In this document: piece by piece, positions 6,850 to 16,060 of the stretch
Position numbering within the stretch: the stretch's first letter is position 1
Layout: the number at the start of each line of letters is the position of its first letter
NCBI GenBank assembly: GCA_050729795.1
Contig: JBOHME010000001.1
Location: forward strand, 51,886 to 115,885
Direction: 5' to 3'
DNA length: 64,000 nucleotides
DNA from: AP-15 sp050729795
Lineage (GTDB): Bacteria > Pseudomonadota > Alphaproteobacteria > ATCC43930 > CGMCC-115725
The notes under the pieces: generated by a model
Told to the model about the DNA's origin: nothing
What the model saw: only the letters and a program-made list of their open reading frames with translations
The model's database searches: none
Program-made: the position numbers and the translations under genes

Positions 6850-8148
6850 TCAGCGCACCGGCGGCCGGCGCAACCCCCAGAAAGCGACCGCACCGCAGCC
6901 ATAGGAGGCGATCGACAGGCTGAAAGCGAGCTCGTAGCTGCCCGACAGGTCGAAGATCCAGCCTGCCGCCCAGGAGCCGACGGCGGCGCCGATGCCGCTG
7001 CCGATCGTGATCACCCCGAGGATCGTGCCGAGTTGACGACCCGGAAACAGATCGGCGGTCTTTGCCGTGATCGCCGGCCCGCGCGCCCCCCAGGTCAACC
7101 CGAAGCAGCACGCGAACAGCCAGAACAGCCAACCCTGCTGCGGGCCGGTGATGAACAGCGCGCAGCCGACACCAAACATCGACACGGCGTAAGCGAGGAT
7201 CGCCGACCATTCGCGGCCGATATAGTCGGACAGCGAGCCGGTCACGATCGTGCCGCCAATCGCGAGAAAGCTGCCCATGCCGAGAACCTCGGCGGCATAG
7301 AGCTTGTCGAACCCGCGATCGACGGCAAAGGCGAGCTGATGCAGCGAGACCAGAAAGCTGCCAAGCCCGGTGAACAGATAGACCGCGAACAGCAGCCAGA
7401 AATGTGACGTGCGCGCCGCCGCGGAAAGCGTCCAGCCGGCCGGCTGCGGCGTCACCGAAAGCACCTCCGGGTCGGCCACCGGCTGCCGGCCGCGCGGCGC
7501 CATTGCGCCGAGTCCGAGGACACGGCGGAACAGCAACGCCAACGGCAGCAGCATCGCGCCCATCAGCCCGGCCTCGAACAGGTAGGTGTCGCGCCAGCCG
7601 ACCCAGTCGATCAGAAGCTGGGCGAGCGGCGCCGACCAGGCGCGGGCAAAACCATTGGCCGACTGCACGACCGAGATTGCCATCCCGCGCCGGCGAACAA
7701 ATCGCCGCGACAGCACCGGCACAAACACGACGAGCCCGAGACAATTGGCCCCGACGGTCATCACCACCCCATAAAACAGAATGATCTCGGTGAGCGACGA
7801 CATGTGCGCGCAGCCGACGAGCCCGAGGATCAGGAGGGTGCTGCCGAGCAGCAGCAGGCGGAGCGGACCCAGCCGGTCGACAAGCGCGCCGACCAGCGGC
7901 GAGCTGGCGCCGGCGACCAGCTGCGAGACCGAATAGGCGATCGAGGTTTCCGCCCGGCTCCAGGCGAAATCCTGAATAAACGCAACGAGAAAGATCGCGT
8001 AGGACTGCATCAGCCCGCCGCTGATGGTAAAGGCCGCAAAGGCGCCAGCGAGCAGTGGCCAGTCGCCGCGCGCGGCGCGCCCCGTTGCGGGATCCCCGCG
8101 GCGCGGTCGCCCCCGTGGCAAGGGCCCGGGCCGGCGCTCGCTGTTCAT
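6850..8148 (-). CDS. MFS transporter, oxalate/formate antiporter-like
   Basis: A protein of 432 residues with about twelve hydrophobic segments. The first helix reads LLAGAFAAFTISGGLMQSYA; a cytoplasmic basic loop RRFVRRRGMA follows the fourth helix, and the second half contains FTGLGSFLVSLHQLAFAVDRG. This resembles MFS carriers of the oxalate:formate antiporter and monocarboxylate group, which move small organic anions across the inner membrane. I chose ATG 8148 because AGGAGAGGGG precedes it; upstream starts in the same frame give a non-hydrophobic extension. It stands alone between a minisatellite and the divergent Tad locus. Confidence 0.85.
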   Translation of the reverse strand: MNSERRPGPLPRGRPRRGDPATGRAARGDWPLLAGAFAAFTISGGLMQSYAIFLVAFIQDFAWSRAETSIAYSVSQLVAGASSPLVGALVDRLGPLRLLLLGSTLLILGLVGCAHMSSLTEIILFYGVVMTVGANCLGLVVFVPVLSRRFVRRRGMAISVVQSANGFARAWSAPLAQLLIDWVGWRDTYLFEAGLMGAMLLPLALLFRRVLGLGAMAPRGRQPVADPEVLSVTPQPAGWTLSAAARTSHFWLLFAVYLFTGLGSFLVSLHQLAFAVDRGFDKLYAAEVLGMGSFLAIGGTIVTGSLSDYIGREWSAILAYAVSMFGVGCALFITGPQQGWLFWLFACCFGLTWGARGPAITAKTADLFPGRQLGTILGVITIGSGIGAAVGSWAAGWIFDLSGSYELAFSLSIASYGCGAVAFWGLRRPPVR

Positions 8149-8546
8149 TCCCCTCTCCTTCCCAAGGCCCTTGCCGCACCCCGGAGCTGCGATCCCGTCC
8201 TGGTGCGGCCGGCCACCATCAAGGTGCCCAGCGACAACCATCCAGTGCGGCTCGCCGACGGCTCGGCACATCCGCCACCCGATCTTCCGTCGGTCCGCCA
8301 AAGGTTAAGCACTCATTAGACAATCGGTCGGAACATCGGCAGCAATCACTTGTTGGAGCCAGCCATGCCCGAACGGCCGGTGCCCTGTCGCCGATCCGCA
8401 GTCCAGCGATCCGCAGCCCATCGATGCGCAGCCCGCCGATCCGGAAACGTCAGTAGCCGGGGGGCTTTAGCGCCGCAGGAGCGATTTGCGGGCCGTTCCA
8501 CGGGTCGCTCAGCAGCGGCGGCGACGCTCCCGAGGCCGCTCGACGT
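8149..8546. other. Intergenic region between the MFS gene and the Tad locus
   Basis: These 398 bases separate divergent genes and should carry both promoters, but I cannot identify a clear -35/-10 pair. Four imperfect 15-base repeats are described separately. No flp pilin gene is present, although this is where one might be expected. Confidence 0.6.
8392..8451. repeat. 15-base minisatellite, four imperfect copies
   Basis: Units of the form CGATCCGCAGCCCAT lie head to tail at 8392, 8407, 8422 and 8437, in the leader region of the Tad locus. Confidence 0.8.
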
Positions 8547-9056
8547 ATGATCGCGCCCGGCCTTCACTTCGCCACGCTTATCGGCTTTGCCGGCCTGATG
8601 GTCGCGGCCGCGGTCGAGGACGCCCGCCGTCTGGTGATCCCGAATGCGGTCGTTCTGGCGCTGTGCGCGCTGTGGCTGCTGCGCACCGCCACCGGGTCCG
8701 ATGCGAGCCTCCCCTCGGTGGCCGCAGCGGTGGCTGTCGCCGCGAGTGTGTTTCTCGCCGGAGCCGCCGTCTTCGCCGGCGGCTTGATCGGCGGCGGCGA
8801 TGTCAAGCTGATTTCGGCCGCGTGCCTATGGGCCGGCGCCAGCCGGACGGCGGCGCTGCTGTTGCTGACCGGCCTGCTCGGCGGGGTGCTTGCGCTTGTC
8901 TGTCTGACCCCCTTGGGCACCCGATTCGGCTCGTGGCGGCGCGAACCAAACGCCGCGACGATGGCCGCCGGCGTGACGCGCGGCACACCGGTGCCCTACG
9001 GGATGGCAATCGCGACGGCAGCGCTGATCGTGACCCTCGGGCCCCAATTCAGCTGA
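8547..9056 (+). CDS. cpaA: Prepilin peptidase CpaA/TadV
   Basis: A polytopic protein of 169 residues belonging to the A24 aspartic prepilin peptidases. The two catalytic aspartates are Asp25 (VEDARRLVIPN) and Asp85 (GGGDVKL). CpaA processes the Flp prepilin, and often the TadE/F pseudopilins, in the inner membrane. It is short, as usual for the Tad type, which lacks the methylase domain. It starts the Tad operon; cpaB begins 9 bases after its stop. Confidence 0.92.
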   Translation: MIAPGLHFATLIGFAGLMVAAAVEDARRLVIPNAVVLALCALWLLRTATGSDASLPSVAAAVAVAASVFLAGAAVFAGGLIGGGDVKLISAACLWAGASRTAALLLLTGLLGGVLALVCLTPLGTRFGSWRREPNAATMAAGVTRGTPVPYGMAIATAALIVTLGPQFS

Positions 9057-9065
9057 GGACCCAGC

Positions 9066-10025
9066 ATGCGTGGCCGCACCCTGATCCTGTTCGCTATCGC
9101 CCTGATGCTCGCCGGCGGCACCGCGATCCTGATGCGATCCTGGCTCGCGCAGCGCCCGGCGGTCGCCGCAGCCCCGCCACCACCGCCGCCGCAAAAGTCG
9201 ATCCTCCTCGCCCGCGTGCCGATCGCGCGCGGTCATATCCTGCAAGCCAGCGATCTGGCGGCTCGGACTTGGCCGCAGACCGCGATCAGCCCGGAATATG
9301 TGATCGCCGGCGGCGCGCAGCAGAAATCGCTGATCGGCTCGGTTGCGCGCGAGCCGTTTGTGGCTGGCGAACCGATCATCATCGGCAAGCTCGTGCGCCC
9401 CGGCGATCGCGGCTTTCTCGCCGCGGTGCTGCAGCCCGGCATGCGTGCGGTCTCGGTCCCGGTCGACGCGACTTCGGGGATATCGGGTTTCGTCTTTCCT
9501 GGCGATCGCGTCGATATCCTGATCACGCTGCCGGTCCCGCAGGATGGCATCAGCGGCTATCAGCACAAGGCGGCCGAAACGGTGCTGCGCGACATCCGCG
9601 TGATCGCCATCGATCAGCAGCTCGACAGCAAGGATGGCCATGCGGTGCTGGCCCGCACCGTGACCTTCGAGGTCACGCCAAAACAGAGCGAGATCATCGC
9701 TGTCGCGGCCGATATCGGAAAATTGTCACTCAGTCTGCGCAGCCTCGCCGAGACCCACCGCAATCGGACCGCGCTTCGCGTCGCGGCCGATCCGCCAGCC
9801 GCTTCCCGAGACGATCGCAGCAGTGATGGCGCCGCCGACCCCCCGCTCGATTCGCATGTTGCACCGCAACCGCCGGACTACACGCTCGACAGCGAAGTGA
9901 GCCCTCTGCTGGCGCAACCCTTGAAGACCGGGCAAAACTCGCGCGATGGTTTAGTAACCATATTGCGCGGGAACGGCAACAACGGTACATCTGTCTCATC
10001 GCAACCTGGGTCGCGGGGGTCGTGA
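9066..10025 (+). CDS. cpaB: Flp pilus assembly protein CpaB/RcpC
   Basis: A protein of 319 residues. An N-terminal membrane anchor (residues 4-27) and a short Pro-rich stretch lead into an SAF-type domain (VPIARGHILQASDLAARTWP) and the RcpC core (GMRAVSVPVDATSGISGFVF with GDRVDILITLPV), diagnostic for CpaB. It is a periplasmic partner of the CpaC secretin. The last 90 residues look disordered. Its stop overlaps the start of cpaC. Confidence 0.92.
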   Translation: MRGRTLILFAIALMLAGGTAILMRSWLAQRPAVAAAPPPPPPQKSILLARVPIARGHILQASDLAARTWPQTAISPEYVIAGGAQQKSLIGSVAREPFVAGEPIIIGKLVRPGDRGFLAAVLQPGMRAVSVPVDATSGISGFVFPGDRVDILITLPVPQDGISGYQHKAAETVLRDIRVIAIDQQLDSKDGHAVLARTVTFEVTPKQSEIIAVAADIGKLSLSLRSLAETHRNRTALRVAADPPAASRDDRSSDGAADPPLDSHVAPQPPDYTLDSEVSPLLAQPLKTGQNSRDGLVTILRGNGNNGTSVSSQPGSRGS

Positions 10026-11446
10026 TGTTTTTGTTGCCTCGCTCGGGCTTTGTCGCGGCAATGATGTGGCTGGGGCTCAGCACCGCCGCGTTGGCTGCCC
10101 AACCGCAACCCTCGGGTGCGGTTCCAACTGTGCCTCCCGATCCTCCCACTGCCGGGACCGCGATGCAGATCCCGGCCAATGGCCGACCGATCCGGCTCGT
10201 CGTCGGCCGCGGCACATTGATCCGGTTGCCGCGCGCCGCCAGCACGGTATTTGTCGCCAGCCCGGACATCGCCGATGTCCAGGTCAAATCGCCCACCCTC
10301 GTCTATGTGAGCGCCAAATCGCCGGGCGAGACCGTGATCTATGCGGTGGACGCCGACGACCGGGTCATGCTTAACGCCCCGGTGCGGGTCGATCTCGATC
10401 TGTCGCAGCTGCGCCAGTCGCTGAACCAGCTCGTGCCGGGCGCGCCGATCTCGGTCAGCGAGGTCGATTCGAGCCTGGTGCTGTCGGGTGCGGTTGGCAG
10501 CGCCGGGCAGGCGGAAAAGGCGCGCACCCTCGCCAATGCGGTCACCGGTGCCGTCAAGGGCGAGCAGGTCGTCAACCGCCTGACCGTCGCCACCCCGAAC
10601 CAGGTCGATCTGCACGTGCGCATCGCCGAGGTCGACCGGAACATCTTGAAACAAATCGGCATCAACTGGGACAAACCCGCCGGCAACATCACGTTCTCGA
10701 CAAACAACCCGGTTGCCGGTGTCAATTTTTTGACCGGAAAGTTCCTGCCGGGAGCCGAACAGATCAGCGCGATGATCGACGCGCTCGCTACCGAAGGGTT
10801 TGTGACCGATCTCGCTGACCCAAATCTGACCGCAGTGTCCGGCCAGACGGCGAGCTTTCTTGCTGGTGGCGAGATCCCCTACGAGGTCGCGCAACCGGGC
10901 GCAGGAACTGCGGTATACACCGTCCAGTTCGAGCAATATGGCGTTCAGCTGGCCTTCACCCCGACCATCATCGACGCCGATCATCTGAGCCTCAGGGTCC
11001 GGCCCGAGGTCAGCACGTTGGACTACGCACACGCCGTAAACGTGAACGGGGTCCTCGAGCCTGGTTTTATCGTGCGCCAGGCCGAAACCACTGTCGAGCT
11101 CGCCAGCGGGCAGAGTTTTGCGCTCGCCGGGTTGCTGCAGCACAATACCGAGCAGGACGTCTCCAAAGTTCCATGGCTCGGCGACATCCCGATCCTTGGC
11201 GCATTGTTCCGCTCGAACAAGTTTCAGAACGACGAGACCGAGCTCGTCGTGATCGTCACCCCCTATCTGGTCCGGCCGCCGGTCACCGCGCTGGCCACGC
11301 CGCTCAACGGCTGGGTGGCGCCACACGATGCGCAGCAGGTGCTGTGGGGTGACACCTGGCGGCAAAGCCTGCCGGCCCCGGCCCGTGGGCCGCTCGACCG
11401 TGGCGGCGCCGGACTGATCGGACCGGCCGGGTTCCGGCTCGATTGA
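10022..11446 (+). CDS. cpaC: Outer-membrane secretin CpaC/RcpA
   Basis: A protein of 474 residues forming the outer-membrane channel of the Tad apparatus. A signal peptide ends near residue 25. An N-terminal secretin domain follows (VGRGTLIRLPRAASTVFVAS), then a BON-like module (ISVSEVDSSLVLSGAVGS) and the C-terminal secretin core with VPWLGDIPILGALFRS and TELVVIVTPYLVRP, the classic secretin signature. GTG 10022 and ATG 10025 are both in frame, and both overlap the cpaB stop. Confidence 0.95.
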   Translation: MMFLLPRSGFVAAMMWLGLSTAALAAQPQPSGAVPTVPPDPPTAGTAMQIPANGRPIRLVVGRGTLIRLPRAASTVFVASPDIADVQVKSPTLVYVSAKSPGETVIYAVDADDRVMLNAPVRVDLDLSQLRQSLNQLVPGAPISVSEVDSSLVLSGAVGSAGQAEKARTLANAVTGAVKGEQVVNRLTVATPNQVDLHVRIAEVDRNILKQIGINWDKPAGNITFSTNNPVAGVNFLTGKFLPGAEQISAMIDALATEGFVTDLADPNLTAVSGQTASFLAGGEIPYEVAQPGAGTAVYTVQFEQYGVQLAFTPTIIDADHLSLRVRPEVSTLDYAHAVNVNGVLEPGFIVRQAETTVELASGQSFALAGLLQHNTEQDVSKVPWLGDIPILGALFRSNKFQNDETELVVIVTPYLVRPPVTALATPLNGWVAPHDAQQVLWGDTWRQSLPAPARGPLDRGGAGLIGPAGFRLD

Positions 11447-11459
11447 ACGGGGGCGAGCG

Positions 11460-12152
11460 ATGAGAACACATCTCTATCCGATCGTGATGGCCCTGCTGCC
11501 GGTGCTCACCGGCTGCGTGCCGGGGGTTGCCGAATACAGCAAGAGCGAGGCGCCGGCGCAGCTTCGCATCGATGGTGCAACGACTTCGCTCGCCGTCGCG
11601 TTCGCGCCGGGTTCGGCCCGGCTCGGTCGAGCCGAGGCGGCGCGGCTCAACCGGCTGGTCGCGACCGGCGGCATCGCCCCGGCTGATCGTGTCGCGATCG
11701 CGGCCGCGGGGCCGCCGGGTCTGGCCGCGGCGCGCGACGCAGCAATATCGCGCGCGCTGCTGCGCTGGGGCATCGTCGCCGACAGCGCGACGCTGGCGGC
11801 GGTCCCGCGCGATCAGGCGATCGTTACGGTCGGCCGCTATGCGGTGACGCTGCCGCCCTGCCCGAACTGGAGCATGCGTGACGCCGGCGATTTCACCAAC
11901 GCGCCGGCCAGCGACTTTGGCTGCGCCACCGCGATCAATCTCGGTTTGATGGTGGCGAGCCCGGCTGATCTCGTTGGCGGCCGCACATTGGCCGCGGCGG
12001 ACGGCAAGCCGGCGGCGCAGGCGGTCGATGATTATCTCGCCGGCAAGGTGCAGCTGCCGGCCGGGACCAGCCTCGGACCGATCGCCACGGGCGGCGGTGG
12101 CTCCAGCAGCGGGTCGGGTGGTGCGGCGAGCGGAGGTGGTGGCGGTCAATGA
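11460..12152 (+). CDS. cpaD: Pilus assembly lipoprotein CpaD
   Basis: A protein of 230 residues with a lipobox (LPVLTGC, Cys19), so probably an outer-membrane lipoprotein helping secretin assembly. CpaD-like features are VAFAPGSARLGRAEAARLNR, LPPCPNWS and a late FGCATAINLGLMVASPADLV. The tail is a Gly/Ser-rich run of about 25 residues. Its last codons overlap the ATG of cpaE (ATGA), as expected in a tightly packed operon. Confidence 0.9.
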   Translation: MRTHLYPIVMALLPVLTGCVPGVAEYSKSEAPAQLRIDGATTSLAVAFAPGSARLGRAEAARLNRLVATGGIAPADRVAIAAAGPPGLAAARDAAISRALLRWGIVADSATLAAVPRDQAIVTVGRYAVTLPPCPNWSMRDAGDFTNAPASDFGCATAINLGLMVASPADLVGGRTLAAADGKPAAQAVDDYLAGKVQLPAGTSLGPIATGGGGSSSGSGGAASGGGGGQ

Positions 12153-13354
12153 AGACAGCACGAGCAAAAACCGCGATCGGCCCGGCGCGCGAGGGTGTTC
12201 TCGCGGTGCTGCGCGATCAGGCGACTTTGGACCGCCTGCAAGGGGTCATCCGGGAGCTGCAGCTGGATGACGAGCTGGCAGTCACCGATACGCTCGACGC
12301 GGCGGTGCGGCGGATCCGCGCCGGTGCGGCGCCGCGGATACTGCTGCTCGATCTCGCCGACCTGCCGGCGCCAATCGCGGAGATTGGGGCGGCGCGCGCG
12401 GTCGGCGGACCCGATTTGAAGCTCGTGACCCTGGGCGCAGTCAATGATGTGGCACTCTATCGCGATCTGCTCGCAGCCGGCGCCGACGATTACCTGATCC
12501 GGCCGCCGAGCCGCGATGCGCTCGCCGCGATGCTCGAGAAATCGCCGCCGAGCGGCGTCGCCGGGGCGGATGGCGGCCTCGGCCAGGTTATCGTTTTCAT
12601 CGGCAACCGCGGCGGGGTCGGCGCGACCACCAGCGCGGTCGGCTGCGCGTGGATGCTCGCCGAAGAGCACCCGGAACGCACCGCACTGCTCGACCTCGAT
12701 CTGCATTTCGGCACGGTGGCGTTGAAGCTCGACACCGACCCCGGCAGCGGGCTTTGCGAGGCGCTTGAACAGCCCTCGCGCATCGACAGCCTGTTTATCG
12801 ACCGGGCCATGGTCAAGGTCAGCGAGAATTTGCGGGTGCTGGCAGCCGAAGCCTCGGCGGCCCAGCATCTGGCGATCGATGCCGGCGCGATCGACATGCT
12901 GCTCTACGAGCTGCGCCGCAAATTCGCGCGCATTGTTGTGGATCTGCCGCGCGGCGCCACCCCGGTGCAGCGCGTCGTGCTCGCCGCTGCCGGTCATGTC
13001 GTCCTGATCTGCGAGCGCAGCCTCGCCGGTTTGCGCGACGCGATCCGGCTACAGACGCTGATGCGCGAGCAGACACCGCAGGCGCGGCTGTGGCTGGTCG
13101 AAGCGGGAGCCGCCGGCGAGCGCGCGCTGATCGGCAAAGGGGAGTTCGAAAAGGGGGTCGGCAAGAGGTTCGACATGGCGATTTCGTATGATCCGAAAGC
13201 GGCCGGGACAGCGATCAATTCGGGGCGGCCACTGCCAGTCGCCGCCCCACGCAGCCCGGTCGTGCGCGAGTTTCGCCAACTCGCGGGATTGCTCGCCGGA
13301 CCTGCCGCAGAGGCGCCGAAACGGCGTCGCTTTGCACTGCGCTCGCTATGGTAG
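12149..13354 (+). CDS. cpaE: Pilus assembly ATPase CpaE/TadZ
   Basis: A protein of 401 residues. The first 130 form an atypical receiver-like domain (LLLDLADLPAPIAEI and LAAGADDYLIRPPS). A MinD/ParA-type ATPase follows, with a P-loop at residues 152-161 (GNRGGVGATT) and LLDLDLHFGTVALKLD. TadZ/CpaE places the pilus machine at the cell pole. The usual first lysine of the deviant Walker motif is Arg154 here, a substitution common in CpaE. It overlaps cpaD by 4 bases and cpaF by 7. Confidence 0.92.
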   Translation: MKTARAKTAIGPAREGVLAVLRDQATLDRLQGVIRELQLDDELAVTDTLDAAVRRIRAGAAPRILLLDLADLPAPIAEIGAARAVGGPDLKLVTLGAVNDVALYRDLLAAGADDYLIRPPSRDALAAMLEKSPPSGVAGADGGLGQVIVFIGNRGGVGATTSAVGCAWMLAEEHPERTALLDLDLHFGTVALKLDTDPGSGLCEALEQPSRIDSLFIDRAMVKVSENLRVLAAEASAAQHLAIDAGAIDMLLYELRRKFARIVVDLPRGATPVQRVVLAAAGHVVLICERSLAGLRDAIRLQTLMREQTPQARLWLVEAGAAGERALIGKGEFEKGVGKRFDMAISYDPKAAGTAINSGRPLPVAAPRSPVVREFRQLAGLLAGPAAEAPKRRRFALRSLW

Positions 13355-15024
13355 GGCTGCTAAAGCGCCCCGAGGGCGAAAGCGCGCTCGAGGCGCGCAT
13401 CGCCGAATTGTCGGCGCGGCGCGTAGCCGTGCCGCTGGCGCCATCGGCCGCAACCCCGGTCCCGGCCGCGGCGCCGGCACTGCCGCCATCGGCCGAGGCC
13501 ACCAACGAGGACCGACTGTTGGCGGCGCGCGAGCAGCTGCTGACCCGCCTCAGCGCGGAAATCCGCCCCGAGCGGCGGCTGATCCTGAGCCGCGGCGAAC
13601 TCGCGAAGATCGTCGATGCGGCGGTGCAGGCCTATCTGCCGCGCCACGGCATCGAGGCAAACGCGCTCGAGCGGCGCGATCTGATCACCAGTCTGATGCA
13701 GGCCTTGCTGAGCCCGGAGCGGGCGGAAGCCGATGGCGGCGCGACACCCTCGCAGCGGCGTCTCAACCGTGCCGCGATGGAAGCAGCCAAAGCGCAAATC
13801 CAGCCGCTCGTGCTCGAACACATGGACGTCGCCGCGGCCGCCGAAATGCCGCGCGGCACCTTCGAGGCTCAGCTCGACGGCTGGGTCAAGGAATTGCTCG
13901 GCGAAACCAAGCACCAGCTCAATTTTCTCGAGCAGCGCGAGCTGGTTCAGTCGCTGATCTCGGACATGCTCGGGCTCGGTCCGCTCGACCCGTTGATCGA
14001 GGACGACAGCGTCACTGACATCATGGTCAATGGCGCCAAGCAGGTCTATGTCGAGCGGCGTGGCAAGCTCGAACTGACCGAGGTGACGTTTCGCGACGAT
14101 CAGCATGTGATGAACATCGCCAACAAGATCGTGACCCGGATCGGTCGGCGGATCGACGAGTCACGGCCGCTGGTTGATGCCCGGCTGGCCGATGGCAGCC
14201 GGGTCAATATCATTATCCCGCCGCTGGCGATCGATGGTCCGTCGATCTCGATCCGCAAATTCTCGAAAAAGACCATCACCCTCGACACGATGGCGCAGCA
14301 GGCGAACATCTCGCCGGAGATGGCGACGCTGTTGAAGATCGCCGCGCGCTGCCGGCTCAACATCCTGATTTCCGGCGGCACCGGATCAGGGAAAACGACA
14401 TTGCTGAACGCGCTGTCGCGACTGATCGACCCGGCCGAGCGCACGGTCACGATCGAGGATGCGGCCGAGCTGCAGTTGCAGCAGCCGCATGTGGTGCGGC
14501 TGGAAACGCGCTCTCCCAACCTCGAAGGCACCGGCGAGATCACGATGCGCGAGCTGCTGCGCAACACGCTACGCATGCGCCCCGACCGGATCATTCTCGG
14601 CGAGATTCGCGGCGCCGAAGCCCTCGACGTGCTGCAGGCGATGAACACCGGGCACGACGGATCGATGAGCACGATCCACGCCAACCGTCCGCGCGAGGCG
14701 CTGACCCGGCTCGAGAACATGGTCGGCATGACCGGCATCAATCTGCCTTCGCACGCAGTGCGCACACAGATCGCCGCCGCGGTTCACATGATCGTCCAAA
14801 TCAGCCGGATGCGCGACGGCATGCGGCGCATAACCGACGTCATCGAGATCGTCGGAATGGAGGGCGACATCATCACCACCCAGGAGCTGTTCCGCTATCA
14901 CTTTCAGGGTGAGAGCCCCGATGGTCGGTTGCGCGGCATTTTCAAGCCGAGCGGGGTGCGGCCGCATTTTCTGCCACGGGCGGAATATTACGGGCTCGAT
15001 CGCCCGCTGCTGGAGATCATCTGA
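13348..15024 (+). CDS. cpaF: Secretion ATPase CpaF/TadA
   Basis: A hexameric traffic ATPase of 558 residues that powers pilus extension and retraction. The disordered Ala/Pro-rich N-terminus (about 60 residues) is followed by the CpaF N-domain (LGPLDPLIEDDSVTDIMVNG), Walker A at residues 343-350 (GGTGSGKT), the Asp box and Walker B (RPDRIILGEIRG) and the His box (GHDGSMSTIHANRP). All catalytic motifs are intact. It overlaps cpaE. Confidence 0.96.
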   Translation: MVGLLKRPEGESALEARIAELSARRVAVPLAPSAATPVPAAAPALPPSAEATNEDRLLAAREQLLTRLSAEIRPERRLILSRGELAKIVDAAVQAYLPRHGIEANALERRDLITSLMQALLSPERAEADGGATPSQRRLNRAAMEAAKAQIQPLVLEHMDVAAAAEMPRGTFEAQLDGWVKELLGETKHQLNFLEQRELVQSLISDMLGLGPLDPLIEDDSVTDIMVNGAKQVYVERRGKLELTEVTFRDDQHVMNIANKIVTRIGRRIDESRPLVDARLADGSRVNIIIPPLAIDGPSISIRKFSKKTITLDTMAQQANISPEMATLLKIAARCRLNILISGGTGSGKTTLLNALSRLIDPAERTVTIEDAAELQLQQPHVVRLETRSPNLEGTGEITMRELLRNTLRMRPDRIILGEIRGAEALDVLQAMNTGHDGSMSTIHANRPREALTRLENMVGMTGINLPSHAVRTQIAAAVHMIVQISRMRDGMRRITDVIEIVGMEGDIITTQELFRYHFQGESPDGRLRGIFKPSGVRPHFLPRAEYYGLDRPLLEII

Positions 15025-15070
15025 TGGGGTCGGTCGGCTCCAGCCGCCCCCCGCAGGAACGGGTCGGGCG

Positions 15071-16060
15071 ATGATCGGGCCCGGCCCGGCCGACTGGCTC
15101 GCCACGATGGCGGCGATCGCCGTTGTGTCGGGCTTTGTTGCGGCCGCGGCTGCCGTCGGCAACAGCGCCGCCCGCCGGCGGTTCAAGCGGCGGCTCGCCG
15201 TGGTGCGCGACCGGGCCAAAGGCGTGCCGGTCAGCTCCGAGGCGGCGCGGCTCACGCGCCTCCAGAGTCCGACCCCGGCGATCGACCGTGCCGCCCGTCG
15301 TTGGCTGCCTCGCCGCGATCTGCTGGCGGCCCGCCTGGCGCGCACTGGGCGGACCATCTCGATCGGCCAGTATACGTTTGTGATCGCCGGTTTCACCGCG
15401 CTGTCGGTGCTGGCGCTCGTCGGTCTGACCCGGCTCGAGGTCGCCGCCTGCATCTCGATCGGCCTCTGCCTCGGGCTGGCGGTCCCGCACCTGATCGTCG
15501 GCCGGATGGGACGGCGACGTGTCGCCGCTTTTACCGCGCTATTCCCCGACGCGATCGATCTGATGGTCCGGGCGCTGCGCTCCGGGCTGCCGATCAGCGA
15601 GGCGGTCATTGGCGCGGGTCACGAGATTGCCGATCCGGTCGGCAGCGAACTGCACGTGATCGAGAGCGGGATGCGATTAGGGCGCGATCTCGAAACCCTG
15701 CTCTGGGACATCGCCAAGCGCATCGACACACCCGAATTCCGGTTTTTTATCATCGCGCTCAGCGTCCAGCGCGAGACCGGGGGCAACCTCGCCGAGACCT
15801 TGTCCAATCTCGCCGACGCGCTGCGACGGCGGCGGCAGATGCGGGCCAAGGTGCGCGCCATGTCGAGTGAGACCCGGGCGACAACGATGATCCTCGGCGG
15901 TCTGCCGGTGGTCGTGATCGGGCTTCTGATGTTGACCTCGCCCACCTATCTGGCCCCGCTGTTTCACGATGTCCGCGGCTACATTCTCGACGGAATTGCG
16001 GTCACGATGCTGGTGATCGGCATTACGATCATGAACCGGATGGCACGGTTCGAAATATGA
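15071..16060 (+). CDS. tadB: Inner-membrane platform protein TadB
   Basis: A protein of 329 residues with a T2SSF domain: LFPDAIDLMVRALRSGLPIS and ETGGNLAETLSNLADALRRR are typical. There are two hydrophobic segments near the N-terminus and around residues 110-145, and two at the C-terminus. With TadC it forms the membrane platform turned by CpaF. ATG 15071 fits the family N-terminus; the frame is open further upstream into cpaF, which is not used. Its stop overlaps tadC by four bases. Confidence 0.92.
   Translation: MIGPGPADWLATMAAIAVVSGFVAAAAAVGNSAARRRFKRRLAVVRDRAKGVPVSSEAARLTRLQSPTPAIDRAARRWLPRRDLLAARLARTGRTISIGQYTFVIAGFTALSVLALVGLTRLEVAACISIGLCLGLAVPHLIVGRMGRRRVAAFTALFPDAIDLMVRALRSGLPISEAVIGAGHEIADPVGSELHVIESGMRLGRDLETLLWDIAKRIDTPEFRFFIIALSVQRETGGNLAETLSNLADALRRRRQMRAKVRAMSSETRATTMILGGLPVVVIGLLMLTSPTYLAPLFHDVRGYILDGIAVTMLVIGITIMNRMARFEI

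Noticed and set aside
6659..8179. A longer minus-strand frame ending in repeated SLGLVV
   Set aside because: It is out of frame with the MFS protein; the hydrophobic-looking repeat is only the 18-base minisatellite read through.
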